Part shown: positions 52,599-61,525 of the stretch, one piece after another
How the letters are laid out: every line of letters begins with the position of its first letter
Position numbering within the stretch: the first letter of the stretch is position 1
Assembly: GCF_018603905.1 (NCBI RefSeq)
Contig: NZ_JAHFZZ010000013.1
Location: 1-64,000 of the forward strand
Length of the DNA: 64,000 bases
Direction: 5' to 3'
DNA from: Nonomuraea sp. NEAU-A123
GTDB lineage: Bacteria; Actinomycetota; Actinomycetes; Streptosporangiales; Streptosporangiaceae
The notes under the pieces: generated by a model
Seen by the model: only the letters and a program-made list of their open reading frames with translations
Told to the model about the DNA's origin: nothing
Database searches by the model: none
Position numbers and translations under genes: made by a program

Positions 52599-54653
52599 TC
52601 ATCCCCCTGGGTTCCCCTTCAGTCCGTTGAGCTGGGTCACCACAGGTCCGACGTCCAGCGGAGCCCATACGGCCCTCCTCGCATTGTCGAACGTGCCGTA
52701 AGCGAGGATCAGGGAGAGCGCGGCCCCCGCCGCGAGAACTCCCACCATCACCATCGCCGCTGTTCTCGAGGGTACGAGCGATGAGAGGGTTCTGCGCATC
52801 TGCCTTCCAGGTCCCTCTACTCCCGGGCCCGAACAGACGGTCCACAGGGCGATCGCCGTCCCCCAGGCCAGAGCGTTGAAAGGGTTCATCTTGACTACCA
52901 CGGCGAGCAGCAACGTCACCGGGAGTCCCAGGATAAGCGCGTAGAAGGTCAGCGCGAAGGTGATGCCCACCGACTTGACCAGCGCTTTGGGGAAGGCGAA
53001 CACCCGCACCACGTCGAGCGCCGCCGATCCGGTGGACCTGCGCGCGATGAGCTCCGGCTGGGCCAGGTCGGCCGCGCGCAGCAGCACCACGACCGGGATC
53101 GCCACCAGGGCCACCAGCACCGGCGCCACCACGGCCGCCACGATCATCAGGATCAGCAGCATCGCGCTCGCCAGGCCATAGGCCCTGGAGCGCTGGAGCG
53201 CCTGCCCCGGCCGGGCGGCCGGGATGAACGGCTCGCGCTTGGTCCGCAGGTCGGGCTGCTGGTAGGAGTCGCGCGCGCCCTGCTGGTCCGGCGGGAGGTA
53301 CGGCTCGCGCTTCGCCTGCGGATCGGGCGGGAACTGGCCCTGGACCGGGATGTAGGGCGGCGGCTGGACCGGGTTGCCCCTGCCGTAGTCGGGCGCGTCG
53401 GGGCGTACCCGGCGCGTGGGGATGTCGGGCGGGTCCGTCGGGCGTACGCGCCGGGTCGGCACGTCGGCCTCGGCCGGCGGCGTGTGGCTGTTGTTCTGGG
53501 CGGAGACCTGCCACGGCTGCGGGGTGGCCTCGCGCTGCATCTTGCGCAGCTCCTCCGGGGTCACCCTGCGGGTCGGCCACGGGTCGCCCTGCTGCTCGGG
53601 GAGCAGCGAGACGTACTGCTGGTCCTGCGGCGGCTGCTGGGGCGGCTGGCCCTGGGGCGGCCGGTTCTGGCCGGGCCCCTGCTGCGGCTGTCCCGGCTGC
53701 TGGCGCAGTTGGCCGTCGACGAACTTCCGCGGCGTCATGGGCGGCGTCGAGACGTCGTAGGACGGCTTGTCGGCCAGCGGCTGCGGCGTCGGCAGCTCGA
53801 TCGACGGGTTGGAGCGGTCGGACCGCGGCACGGTCGAGATCTCGTCGGGCACGTTGCCCGGCGGCCTGGGCAGCATCCTGGCGGTCTGCTCGGCCAGCTC
53901 GGCGGCCTTGGGCCGCTTGGCGGGGTTGCGCTGGAAGGCGGCCTTGAGCAGCGGCTGCAGCTCCGCCGGGGCCGCGCTCACGTCGGCCTTGCCCGCGGTG
54001 ATGTTGTAGAAGATCATCTCCAGCGTGCCCTTGCCGAAGGGCGGCTGGCCGGTGCCCGCGTACAGCAGCGTGCCCGCCCAGGCGTGGACGTCGACCTCGG
54101 GGCCGGCCTCCTGCCCCTCGATGATCTCGGGGGCGAGGTATCCGGGCGTGCCGATGAACATCCCCGTCTGCGTCAGCCGGGTCGCGTCGACCGCCTGGGC
54201 GATGCCGAAGTCGATCAGGACCGGCTCGCCGTCGATGATCAGCACGTTGCCCGGCTTGAGGTCGCGGTGGATCACGCCGACCGCGTGCACGGCGGCCAGC
54301 GCGGTGGCGACCCCGTGCGCGATCTTGACCAGCGCGGGCAGGCCGAGCGGGCCGTCGTCCTTGACGATCTCGTCGAGCGGTCGTCCGGGGACGTAACGCG
54401 TGACGATGTACGGCCGATGACCGGTCACATCGGCGTCGAGCACCTCGGCGATGTACTTGCTGCGCGCCCGGCGCATGGTCTCGACCTCGCGCGAGAGCCG
54501 CCGCCTGGCGACCTCGTCGCCGGCGACTTCGGCGCGTAGGACCTTGACCGCCACCTGTCGCCCCTGTGGGTCGACAGCGAGGTGGACAACGCCCATTCCG
54601 CCTTCACCGAGCCGCCTGAGCAGCCGGTAAGGGCCGAGTCGGTCATCGTTCAT
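52599..54653 (-). CDS. Membrane Ser/Thr protein kinase
   Basis: The 684-residue kinase starts MNDDRLGPYRLLRRLGEGGM and has a complete catalytic set (VAVKVL, HRDLKPGNV, DFGIA, GTPGYLAPEI). A long Pro/Gln-rich and Arg-rich linker (about 270-475) contains repeated RRVRPxxPP motifs and leads to four or five membrane helices. The last helix is followed by about 30 residues (FDNARRAVWAPLDVGPVVTQ) likely outside the cell. It is the first gene of the trio. A TATGGT -10-like box lies ten bases before the ATG. Confidence 0.93.
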   Translation of the reverse strand: MNDDRLGPYRLLRRLGEGGMGVVHLAVDPQGRQVAVKVLRAEVAGDEVARRRLSREVETMRRARSKYIAEVLDADVTGHRPYIVTRYVPGRPLDEIVKDDGPLGLPALVKIAHGVATALAAVHAVGVIHRDLKPGNVLIIDGEPVLIDFGIAQAVDATRLTQTGMFIGTPGYLAPEIIEGQEAGPEVDVHAWAGTLLYAGTGQPPFGKGTLEMIFYNITAGKADVSAAPAELQPLLKAAFQRNPAKRPKAAELAEQTARMLPRPPGNVPDEISTVPRSDRSNPSIELPTPQPLADKPSYDVSTPPMTPRKFVDGQLRQQPGQPQQGPGQNRPPQGQPPQQPPQDQQYVSLLPEQQGDPWPTRRVTPEELRKMQREATPQPWQVSAQNNSHTPPAEADVPTRRVRPTDPPDIPTRRVRPDAPDYGRGNPVQPPPYIPVQGQFPPDPQAKREPYLPPDQQGARDSYQQPDLRTKREPFIPAARPGQALQRSRAYGLASAMLLILMIVAAVVAPVLVALVAIPVVVLLRAADLAQPELIARRSTGSAALDVVRVFAFPKALVKSVGITFALTFYALILGLPVTLLLAVVVKMNPFNALAWGTAIALWTVCSGPGVEGPGRQMRRTLSSLVPSRTAAMVMVGVLAAGAALSLILAYGTFDNARRAVWAPLDVGPVVTQLNGLKGNPGG

Positions 54654-54774
54654 GGCATGAAGCACCATACCGGCTTAATCCCCGCCCACGAGATGAACCA
54701 TGAGGCCACATTCCCACTCGTACAACGTCCGGAAGGGGCCCATCGGTTTCCAGTTCAACGGTCTCGAATTGGCT

Positions 54775-55287
54775 TCAGTTCGCCAGAGGGAGGACCTCTG
54801 CACCCTTAAGTCCGGCAAGTGCGGTTCCGGCGATGGCCAACTTGGACCGCCGCACACCGCTTCCGATCACCACTTTGTGGTGCTCCGCCACCTTCGTGTC
54901 CACCAGGATCGGCCAGTCTGCGGGCAGGCCCAGCGGGGTGATGCCGCCGTACTCCATCCCGGTGAGCTCGACCGCCTCCGCCATCGGGGCGAAGCTCGCC
55001 TTGCGCGCGTCGAGATGCTTGCGTACGACGCCGTTCACGTCGACCCGCATCGTCGCGAGCACCATGCACGCCGCGTAACGCGTCTCACCGCCGCGCTTTG
55101 CCGCGACGACCACGCAGTTGGCCGACTCGTCGAGGGTCACGCCGTAGCGCTCGCAGAACGCCGCCGTATCGGCCAGCTCGGGGTCGATCTCGGCCACTTC
55201 GACGCCGCCGAGTCCCTGCACGGCACGTGCCACCGGCTCGGCCAGCAGGTCGGTCCGGTCGGTCGCGGGCACCCAGTCCAACGTCAT
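54775..55287 (-). CDS. YbaK/ProX-type aminoacyl-tRNA deacylase
   Basis: The 170-residue protein belongs to the YbaK/EbsC editing family, which hydrolyses mischarged tRNAs (for example Ala- or Cys-tRNA(Pro)). Features: SANCVVVAAKRGGETRYAAC, a region with the usual catalytic Lys nearby (RKHLDARKASFAP), GMEYGGITPLGLP with the GGxxP motif, and VVIGSGVRRSKLAI. It acts in trans as a stand-alone editing factor. It sits alone upstream of the kinase trio. Confidence 0.88.
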   Translation of the reverse strand: MTLDWVPATDRTDLLAEPVARAVQGLGGVEVAEIDPELADTAAFCERYGVTLDESANCVVVAAKRGGETRYAACMVLATMRVDVNGVVRKHLDARKASFAPMAEAVELTGMEYGGITPLGLPADWPILVDTKVAEHHKVVIGSGVRRSKLAIAGTALAGLKGAEVLPLAN

Positions 55288-55346
55288 CCCATCTCCTCGA
55301 TCGCTCTCTCAGGACCTTACGCCGGTCCCCGGAGTCGCGCGCGACG

Positions 55347-56897
55347 TCACGGTGACTGCAATACCCGTTGGTGCAGCTGGGTGACGGCGCCGCGGGCCGA
55401 CTCCATCGCGCCCGCCTGCCACGCGATCAGGTAGGTGAGCCAGTCACCCGCGAAGTAGACCCTTCCGCTGGGGCGTTGCAGAAGAGTGAACGACGAATCA
55501 ATGGCGGGCCAGCGCACCCAGCCGCCCTGAATGTGCTCCTGACGGTCCCAGGCGATGGAGACGCTGGAGAGCAGGTCCTTGCCGTACTTGTCGCCGTGGA
55601 TCTTCCTGCCCTGGGTGAGGGCGCGGCGCCTGCGGTCCTCCGGGGTGAGCGCGCCGTAGAGCTCGGCGTTCTGCTCGGTGTTGTAGTAGCCGACGAGCAC
55701 GCCGCGCTCGGAGTGGAAGCCGGACGACGGGTACCAGATGTGGGTGATGTCCAGGTCCGTCTCGGTCACGCCGCCGTAGATGCGGTCTTCGAGCTCCCAC
55801 CAGCGCCGGCTGTACTCCAGCCCGATCTTGCCGCTCGCGACCGGGATGGGCGTCTTGAGAGCGGCCGTGACGGGGGCGCCGAGGTTGTGCGGGATCTTCG
55901 CGAGCAGGTGGGGCGGGAGGGTGGCGATGCAGTAGTCGGCCTTGAGCGAGCCGCCGTCCCAGGTGACCTCGACGCCGTCGGCCAGGTTGGTGATCTTGTT
56001 GACCTTGACGCCGGTCCTGATCCGGTCCTCGCCGACCGCCGCCGTGAGCTTGGTGACGATGGCGTCCATGCCGCCGATCGGCTGCAACATGGGGGTGGAC
56101 TGCTCGTAGCCGAAGTCGTTGGTGATCGAACGGCCGGTGCCGGCGGCGAGGACGGCGTGCAGGGTGCCGGGGGCCGGGATGGGAGTGCCGCCGTCCAGCG
56201 CCGGATATTTGACGAAACCGCGGCGGTCGGAGCCTTCGTAGCCGAGCTTGGGGCCCAGGTCGCCGAACCTGCGGAGGAACTCCAGCAGGCGTTCCTGGTC
56301 GTCCTTGCTGATCTGTTTGTCGAGCGCGCCGACATTCGTCGCTTTGGCCAGCAGCTCCGCGACATATCCGTACATATCAGCACGAGCGGCTCTTGCCCGG
56401 GCCGTCTGCCCGTTCGTGTGGACGAACGCCTGCCCGTTGTTGTTGATGAACGTCTCGATCGGGATGCCCAGCTCGCGGCAGTAGTCGAGGGTGACCATCC
56501 ACGGCGCGATCCGCCCCGGGCCCGCGTTGAAGTAGACGCCCTCGCCGAACGTCACGTCCTGGGCGGGGCCGTTCATCTCGGCCAGCCGATCGCCGCCGCG
56601 CAGCGTGAGGTTCCGGCCGCCGGCCCGGTCCCTGGCCTCCAGCAGCGTGCAGTCGTAGCCGGCCTTGCCCAGCTCGTACGCGGCGGTCAGCCCGGCGACG
56701 CCCGCCCCGATGATCACTACCTTGGCCGCCGCCTTGCCGCGCAGCGAGAAGTCACCCTGCCGGGGGGAGGCGAAGTCCTTGTCCTGCCCGGACGGCGCCA
56801 GACCCAGCGCGCCCATGGCGGCGTACATCGCTCCCGCGCCGCCCACCGCCCCGATGCCGACGAGCAAGCTCCGCCGGGTCAGCGCCGCGCCCTCCAT
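55347..56897 (-). CDS. Tat-exported flavin amine oxidase
   Basis: The 516-residue protein has a twin-arginine signal (LTRRSLLVGIGAVGGAGAM), so it is exported folded with its cofactor. FAD-binding motifs are VVIIGAGVAGLTAAYELGKA and LLEARDRAGGR near residue 60 and the C-terminal RVYFAGDWLTYLIAWQAGAM. It resembles L-amino-acid/monoamine oxidases, which release H2O2 and ammonia. ATG 56897 has a GGGGAGC site upstream. An M55 D-aminopeptidase lies upstream in the same direction, hinting at amino acid or peptide salvage; the substrate is not visible from sequence. Confidence 0.9.
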   Translation of the reverse strand: MEGAALTRRSLLVGIGAVGGAGAMYAAMGALGLAPSGQDKDFASPRQGDFSLRGKAAAKVVIIGAGVAGLTAAYELGKAGYDCTLLEARDRAGGRNLTLRGGDRLAEMNGPAQDVTFGEGVYFNAGPGRIAPWMVTLDYCRELGIPIETFINNNGQAFVHTNGQTARARAARADMYGYVAELLAKATNVGALDKQISKDDQERLLEFLRRFGDLGPKLGYEGSDRRGFVKYPALDGGTPIPAPGTLHAVLAAGTGRSITNDFGYEQSTPMLQPIGGMDAIVTKLTAAVGEDRIRTGVKVNKITNLADGVEVTWDGGSLKADYCIATLPPHLLAKIPHNLGAPVTAALKTPIPVASGKIGLEYSRRWWELEDRIYGGVTETDLDITHIWYPSSGFHSERGVLVGYYNTEQNAELYGALTPEDRRRRALTQGRKIHGDKYGKDLLSSVSIAWDRQEHIQGGWVRWPAIDSSFTLLQRPSGRVYFAGDWLTYLIAWQAGAMESARGAVTQLHQRVLQSP

Positions 56898-57033
56898 GCC
56901 CCTGCTCCCCACTGTGCGGGCCTACCATCCGCGGACTCACCTTTGCGCGCCCGCCCATGCGGGCCCGCTCTCGCGCGCCCTCTTTCACTTTTCGCGGCCC
57001 ATCTTCGCGGGTCCGACCGCCGCGCGTCTCGTC

Positions 57034-57087
57034 TATCGGATGTCGCCGTACGACCTCACTTATCGGGCGTCGTCGTACGGCCTCACT
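57034..57087. repeat. Two tandem 27-bp repeats upstream of the amine oxidase gene
   Basis: Bases 57034-57060 and 57061-57087 match at 23 of 27 positions; each begins TATCGG and ends CCTCACT with a central CGTACG. They fill the gap between the M55 peptidase and amine oxidase genes and could bind a regulator. Confidence 0.85.
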
Positions 57088-57101
57088 CCCCTGGCGAGCG
57101 C

Positions 57102-57944
57102 TCAGCCGTACGGACCGCTGCCGCAGGCGATCTGGCCGCCGATCGAGGCGAAGATACCGAACAACGCCATGATCTGTGTGAAGTCATCGGTGGTGAACTC
57201 GGTGTGCCGCGCCCCGACCGACTTCACGCCGGGCACCAGCCCCACAGCGGCCGCGATGGCAGTGGAGTTCCACTCCACCCCGAGCGTGTACGGCGCCGCC
57301 ACCCGGTAAGGCGTGAAGTCGCTCAACCGCCCCAACGCCCTTGCCGTCGCCTCACGGATCCGAGCCTGGGCGACGCTCGGCGGCAGCAGTTCGGCCGAGA
57401 ACTTGTCGATCCCCTTCTTGACCGCCACCGTCTCCACATCGCCGAGCAACTCGCGCGCCTCTTCACCGACGGCCTCGTCCCCGGTCACCACCACGACCGG
57501 AACACCGTGGAACCCGGCGCACGCCGCCACCAGCCGCGTCTCGCCGCACACCTCGCCGTTGAGATAGACGTTCTGGATCTCCTTGCCCATCCAGGTGTGG
57601 TTGAGCACGCCGTGGGGCACCCCCGCGCGAGCGTGGTAGCCCACGAAACAGGCGGCCTGGAACGACCCGTCGAGCCCCTGCGCCATCCGCTGCGCCTTAC
57701 CCGGTCCCCGGATGAGGGTGGCACGCGGGTCCAGCAGGTCGATCCGCAGGTTCTTGGTGGACCCGTGCGCGTCGTTCACCAGCACTGTGGTGGCCCCCGC
57801 CTCGAACGCCCCCTCGACGGCGGCGTTGGCGTCGGCGGTCATGAGCTCGCATCCCCGCTCGTAACCACGCTTACCGGCGTGCATCTCCTCGGGGTCGGTG
57901 AGCCCGGTCACGCCCTCCATGTCGACCGACAGATACACCTTCAC
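57102..57944 (-). CDS. M55 family D-aminopeptidase (DppA-like)
   Basis: The 280-residue metallopeptidase is like Bacillus DppA, which removes D-amino acids from peptides and self-assembles into a compartment. Zinc-ligand motifs are visible: SVDMEG (Asp, Glu), NDAHG (His), GYHA (His) and NGEVCGE (Glu). GTG 57944 is chosen because GAGGAG lies seven bases upstream and gives the usual KVYLSVDMEG start; an earlier GTG at 57959 is less likely. It follows the PP-loop gene by 42 bases. Wall peptide recycling is a plausible role. Confidence 0.9.
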   Translation of the reverse strand: MKVYLSVDMEGVTGLTDPEEMHAGKRGYERGCELMTADANAAVEGAFEAGATTVLVNDAHGSTKNLRIDLLDPRATLIRGPGKAQRMAQGLDGSFQAACFVGYHARAGVPHGVLNHTWMGKEIQNVYLNGEVCGETRLVAACAGFHGVPVVVVTGDEAVGEEARELLGDVETVAVKKGIDKFSAELLPPSVAQARIREATARALGRLSDFTPYRVAAPYTLGVEWNSTAIAAAVGLVPGVKSVGARHTEFTTDDFTQIMALFGIFASIGGQIACGSGPYG

Positions 57945-57986
57945 AACCGCACTCCTCACCTGTCCCAGCTCAGGGACGCCAACATC

Positions 57987-59192
57987 TCACGTGCCCCATG
58001 TCTCCACCCGGCGGACCTCGGCCTCGGTCATGAGCCCGACCTTGGACGTCATGAACTCGGCCGCCTGGTCACGCCACTGGGCGGGGATCTCGTCGAGCGC
58101 CGGCGGGTAGCAGTGGTCGAGCCAGCTCGTCGACTCCTCGGTGGCGTCGAAGTAGTCGAGCGCCTTCCCGAACAGCGTGTCCTGGATGCCGGGCACCCGC
58201 GCCAGGCCGTACTCGACCATCTCCTGTCCCCCGTACGGCGGCGGCTGGAGCCACTTGCGCACCCGGGGGTCGTCGGCGGTGAAGGGCGTGTCGAGCGGCC
58301 GCCGCTCGACGGCGGCCTGGATGAGCTCCTTGTACAGGCACTTGCCGCAGGTACGGCACGGGCCGTCGGTGCCCTGCAGACACCATCGGACGTGCTCCTT
58401 GAGCTCCGAGTTCACGGCCAGCCGCATGGTGACCGCCTCACTCACCCCGCCCACGGGAAGCACGATGTGCACCCCCGCCGCCGCGAACAACCGCCCCCAC
58501 GCCCCGTGCGGCGCCCACATCAGGTTGTCGGGCGTGTACCGCAGCAAGTAGCGATCCCCGCCGAGCCACCGTGAACCCAGTTCATACCCGAACGCCAGTC
58601 CCCCGAGATCCATCCGGTCGGCGTGCAGCAACGCCCCGACCGCGACCGCGTGGTGCTCCGGGTATCCGGGCCGGGGCTCGGACAGCGTGAACTCCAGGTC
58701 GGAGTCCACGATGGTGAGATCCCGTCCGGTCCGCCGGGCCAGCCTGGCCAGGACGTCGGAGCGGTAATGCGGCCACCGATTCGGCACGCGAGGATGCGGC
58801 ACCCGCCGGAAGTGCACGAACGGCGCCTCGGGATAGATGGCCGCCGCCGCCACGGAGTCCGCGCCACCGCTGTAGGAGATCGCTAAGTTCGTCCCGGTGT
58901 GACGGACCTCCGCACCTACCGGCCCCGCTTCGACGCCCCACCCGTCGTGCAGCGCGGCGGCCACCTCAGGAGAGATGGCCCGGTCGAACACGATCTCCTT
59001 GCGCGTCCACGGCGCCACCACGGTCCACGCGGCGACGGCGAAGAGATCGGGGTGCGCATCCTCGGGGACACCGGCGACCGTGCAGGAGTTGGTGGCCAGC
59101 TTGACCGGATGCTCGTCGGCGGCCTTGCCGGTGATCTCGTCAGCGGCCCCGAGCCGGAACGTCAGCTCGCCTCCGGCCCAGCTCACGCGCAT
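57987..59192 (-). CDS. Uncharacterised PP-loop (ATP pyrophosphatase-like) protein
   Basis: The 401-residue protein contains an adenylating PP-loop (AISYSGGADSVAAAA, near residue 108) and a CRTCGKCLYKE cysteine cluster (near 290) that could bind zinc or take part in chemistry. Both recall the QueC/asparagine-synthase-like ATP-alpha-hydrolase superfamily. The N-terminal 95 residues are distinct. I believe it belongs to an annotated DUF group (possibly DUF6395), but cannot confirm. It overlaps the coiled-coil gene by ten bases and precedes the M55 peptidase. Expected reaction: adenylate a carboxylate or carbonyl, then transfer a nucleophile. Confidence 0.65.
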   Translation of the reverse strand: MRVSWAGGELTFRLGAADEITGKAADEHPVKLATNSCTVAGVPEDAHPDLFAVAAWTVVAPWTRKEIVFDRAISPEVAAALHDGWGVEAGPVGAEVRHTGTNLAISYSGGADSVAAAAIYPEAPFVHFRRVPHPRVPNRWPHYRSDVLARLARRTGRDLTIVDSDLEFTLSEPRPGYPEHHAVAVGALLHADRMDLGGLAFGYELGSRWLGGDRYLLRYTPDNLMWAPHGAWGRLFAAAGVHIVLPVGGVSEAVTMRLAVNSELKEHVRWCLQGTDGPCRTCGKCLYKELIQAAVERRPLDTPFTADDPRVRKWLQPPPYGGQEMVEYGLARVPGIQDTLFGKALDYFDATEESTSWLDHCYPPALDEIPAQWRDQAAEFMTSKVGLMTEAEVRRVETWGT

Positions 59193-59551
59193 GACTGATC
59201 CTCCGCCCGAACGCCATCACCGGGACCCGGCGTCCGCGACTTGAGATCGTCGATCGCCTGCCAGAGCAGAACCTCGTTCTGCAGCACGCCGTCCAGCGCC
59301 TTGGCCGTCTCCCGGGCAAGGCGGTGGGTGTCGTCGAGCCTGGCCTTGTCGGTGGTGGCCGCGGTGGCGGGTCTGGCGTTCCTGAGGCGCTCGACCTCGT
59401 CCTGCAAGCTCGCCATCTCCCGGCGCAGGGTTTGAACCTCCCAGAGGGCGTCCCTGATGTCCTGACGGTGATCGCCGATGGAGATATAGCGGGAATCGAA
59501 CCACGTCCGCACGGCTTTGCGCAGGCGGGCGGGGACCAGGACGCGCATCAT
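59183..59551 (-). CDS. Small coiled-coil protein paired with the PP-loop enzyme
   Basis: From ATG 59551 (or 59548) the product has about 121 residues: a basic N-terminus (RVLVPARLRKAVRTWFDSRY), then a coiled coil (WEVQTLRREMASLQDEVERL) and a charged helix (RLARETAKALDGVLQNEVLL). TATCGT, a possible -10, ends eight bases before the ATG; the longer frame from 59617 has no ribosome binding site either. It overlaps the PP-loop gene by ten bases, so they are co-translated and may interact. Similar N-termini occur beside glycosyltransferase genes, but none is present here. Confidence 0.6.
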   Translation of the reverse strand: MMRVLVPARLRKAVRTWFDSRYISIGDHRQDIRDALWEVQTLRREMASLQDEVERLRNARPATAATTDKARLDDTHRLARETAKALDGVLQNEVLLWQAIDDLKSRTPGPGDGVRAEDQSCA

Positions 59552-59702
59552 GAAACGCCACGATAGTGGCAAATCTTCGACCTTCAGGACGCCGTTTCCG
59601 AATGGCAACCAAGCCATATAACTGGTGTCAACACCACTTGTCGCGACCGGCCACAGCGGGGAAGCCGAGCCGCGGCTGTGTACAGGTTCCTCAACCCCGC
59701 GG

Positions 59703-60617
59703 TCACGAGTCCAGCGCGTCGCGGATGACGGTGATCAGGGTTTGCTGCAAGGAGGACAGGCGTTTGTCCGCGCGCCAGACGACGAAGACCGGCAGGCGCG
59801 GGCGGGCGTCGGCGAGCTGGATTTCCTGAAGCGAACCTGTGGCCAGGTCGGCGGCGACCGAGGCGCGGAAGAGCATCGCGACGCCGAGCCCGGCCCGGAC
59901 GGCGTGCTTGATCGCTTCGGGGTGGCCGAACTCGATGATCACCTTGCGGTCGGTGATGCCGAGTTCGGCGAACGCCATGTCCTCGATGTCTCGCCGGATG
60001 GACGTACGCGGGGTGGAGACGAAAGGCAGCCGGGCCAGCTCGCTCACCGGGATGCGACCGTCGCCGACGTCCACCGCGTTCGGCGCGCAGGTGAGCACGA
60101 GATCCTGGTGGCCGACGAGTTCGCCGGTGAGGCCGCGGCCATAGGGGATTCGCGGGGCGATGGGCACGGCCAGGTCGCACAGTCCCGAGGTGACCGCCTC
60201 CCAGATCTGGTTCGGGTCGAACACGTGTGCCGCGATCCGCGCGCCGGGATTGGCCAGGACGAAGTCGGTGAGAATGGGCGGTAGCAAGTAGCTGCCTACG
60301 GTCATGCTGGTGGCCACGGCCACGGCTCCCGTGGTGCCGCCGGTGATGCCGGCGAGCTCGCGCTCAAGCTCGTTGCCACTGTGCAGGGTGTCGCGAGACC
60401 ACTGATAAGCGGCGCGGCCGGCGTCGGTGAGCTCCATGCGCTGACCGACGCGATAGAAGAGCTCAACACCCAGCCGCTCCTCCAGTGAGCGGATGTGTCC
60501 ACTCACCACGGGCTGCGAGACGAAGAGGTGGGCGGCGGCGCGGCCCACGCCTCCCTGTTCGACGACAGCGCAGAAGACCTCGAGTTTGTGCAGGGAGATG
60601 CGGTTGTCCATAGCCAT
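59703..60617 (-). CDS. LysR family transcriptional regulator
   Basis: The 304-residue regulator has the LysR helix-turn-helix (LEVFCAVVEQGGVGRAAAHL, SQPVVSGHIRSLEERLG) and a periplasmic-binding-like effector domain (about 95-300). ATG 60611 (MDNRISL) is an alternative start. It is divergent from the chimeric hydrolase at 60751 with about 130 bases between, the classic LysR arrangement in which the regulator controls its neighbour and itself; the effector is unknown. Confidence 0.92.
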   Translation of the reverse strand: MAMDNRISLHKLEVFCAVVEQGGVGRAAAHLFVSQPVVSGHIRSLEERLGVELFYRVGQRMELTDAGRAAYQWSRDTLHSGNELERELAGITGGTTGAVAVATSMTVGSYLLPPILTDFVLANPGARIAAHVFDPNQIWEAVTSGLCDLAVPIAPRIPYGRGLTGELVGHQDLVLTCAPNAVDVGDGRIPVSELARLPFVSTPRTSIRRDIEDMAFAELGITDRKVIIEFGHPEAIKHAVRAGLGVAMLFRASVAADLATGSLQEIQLADARPRLPVFVVWRADKRLSSLQQTLITVIRDALDS

Positions 60618-60750
60618 TTGGCTATGAGTATCGCAGCAGATTCGTCTTTGCCGCTAGCTCACATGCCCTTCTACCCTGACATACAGGCAATTTCGATTGA
60701 CGTATGGGATGCCCATCGATGGCGGCCCGCCCGCAGAAAGGATCGTCGCG

Positions 60751-61353
60751 ATGAGCGAGTTCACCTACAAAGGCGGAGACGGCTGCTCGTTGTACGCCAT
60801 CACGGTCGGCGCGGGCGGGCCGCCACTCGTCCTTCTGCACGGCGGCGGCCCAGACCACCACAGCCTGCTGCCGCTGGCTCGCCACCTCGCCGACCTGCAC
60901 ACGGTGATCCTTCCTGACGTGCGAGGCTACGGCCGATCGGTCTGCATCGATCCGGGCAGGCATACCTGGACGCAGTACACCTCCGACGTCATCGCTCTGT
61001 TGGATCACCTGGGCACCCGCGACGCCGCGCTGGGCGGTACGGGCCTGGGTGCCACGGTGACCCTCCGCACCGCACTGGCCCACCCGGACCGGGTACGCGC
61101 CGCCATCCTGATCAGTGTCGAGAACATCGAGGACGACCAGGACAAGCAGGCCGAGATCGCGTTCCTCGACACCGTCATCGTGGACGGCCGGGTGCTGATA
61201 CAAGGCGGTCAGGTTACCCACGTGGCGGAATCCGCCGTGCGAGAGCGGTTCATCGATGCCGCCGTCCAGGTCGCCGGGCGCCTGTTCGATGTCGACCGCG
61301 AGACGTTGACCCGCTTCACCGCCAGGTTCAGCGAGCGCACCCGGCAGCGGTGA
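60751..61353 (+). CDS. Chimera: alpha/beta-hydrolase N-terminus with amidohydrolase-like tail
   Basis: From ATG 60751 (AAAGGA nine bases upstream) the 200-residue product begins as an alpha/beta-hydrolase: oxyanion motif VLLHGGGPDHHS, then DVRGYGRS and a nucleophile elbow GGTGLGA in which Gly replaces the usual Ser. The family normally has 260-290 residues with a C-terminal His, absent here. From about residue 140 the sequence changes to TVIVDGRVLIQGGQVTHVAE and continues as a helix, which is the typical C-terminus of amidohydrolase-superfamily deaminases. An in-frame deletion joining two genes near 61168 fits best. Catalysis is unlikely. Confidence 0.7.
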   Translation: MSEFTYKGGDGCSLYAITVGAGGPPLVLLHGGGPDHHSLLPLARHLADLHTVILPDVRGYGRSVCIDPGRHTWTQYTSDVIALLDHLGTRDAALGGTGLGATVTLRTALAHPDRVRAAILISVENIEDDQDKQAEIAFLDTVIVDGRVLIQGGQVTHVAESAVRERFIDAAVQVAGRLFDVDRETLTRFTARFSERTRQR

Positions 61354-61525
61354 ACCCGCCGGGGCCGGGGCGCGTCGTGGACCACAAACCAACCTGATCG
61401 GTGCGCTCGATGCCCAGAGCCTGCGGACCCCCCAAGCGGTCCATACTTGTTCGCGTGAACCTCGTCCCCCAGATCTTCGCGGTGCTCACCCGCCGGTCGT
61501 CCTTGCTGTCCACGGGAGTCTGACC

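Noticed and set aside
55368..58574. A 1068-codon + strand ORF
   Set aside because: It runs antisense through three well-supported genes and has shadow-type composition.
61455..61523. A 22-codon ORF starting at GTG 61455
   Set aside because: No ribosome binding site and no conservation cue; probably chance.
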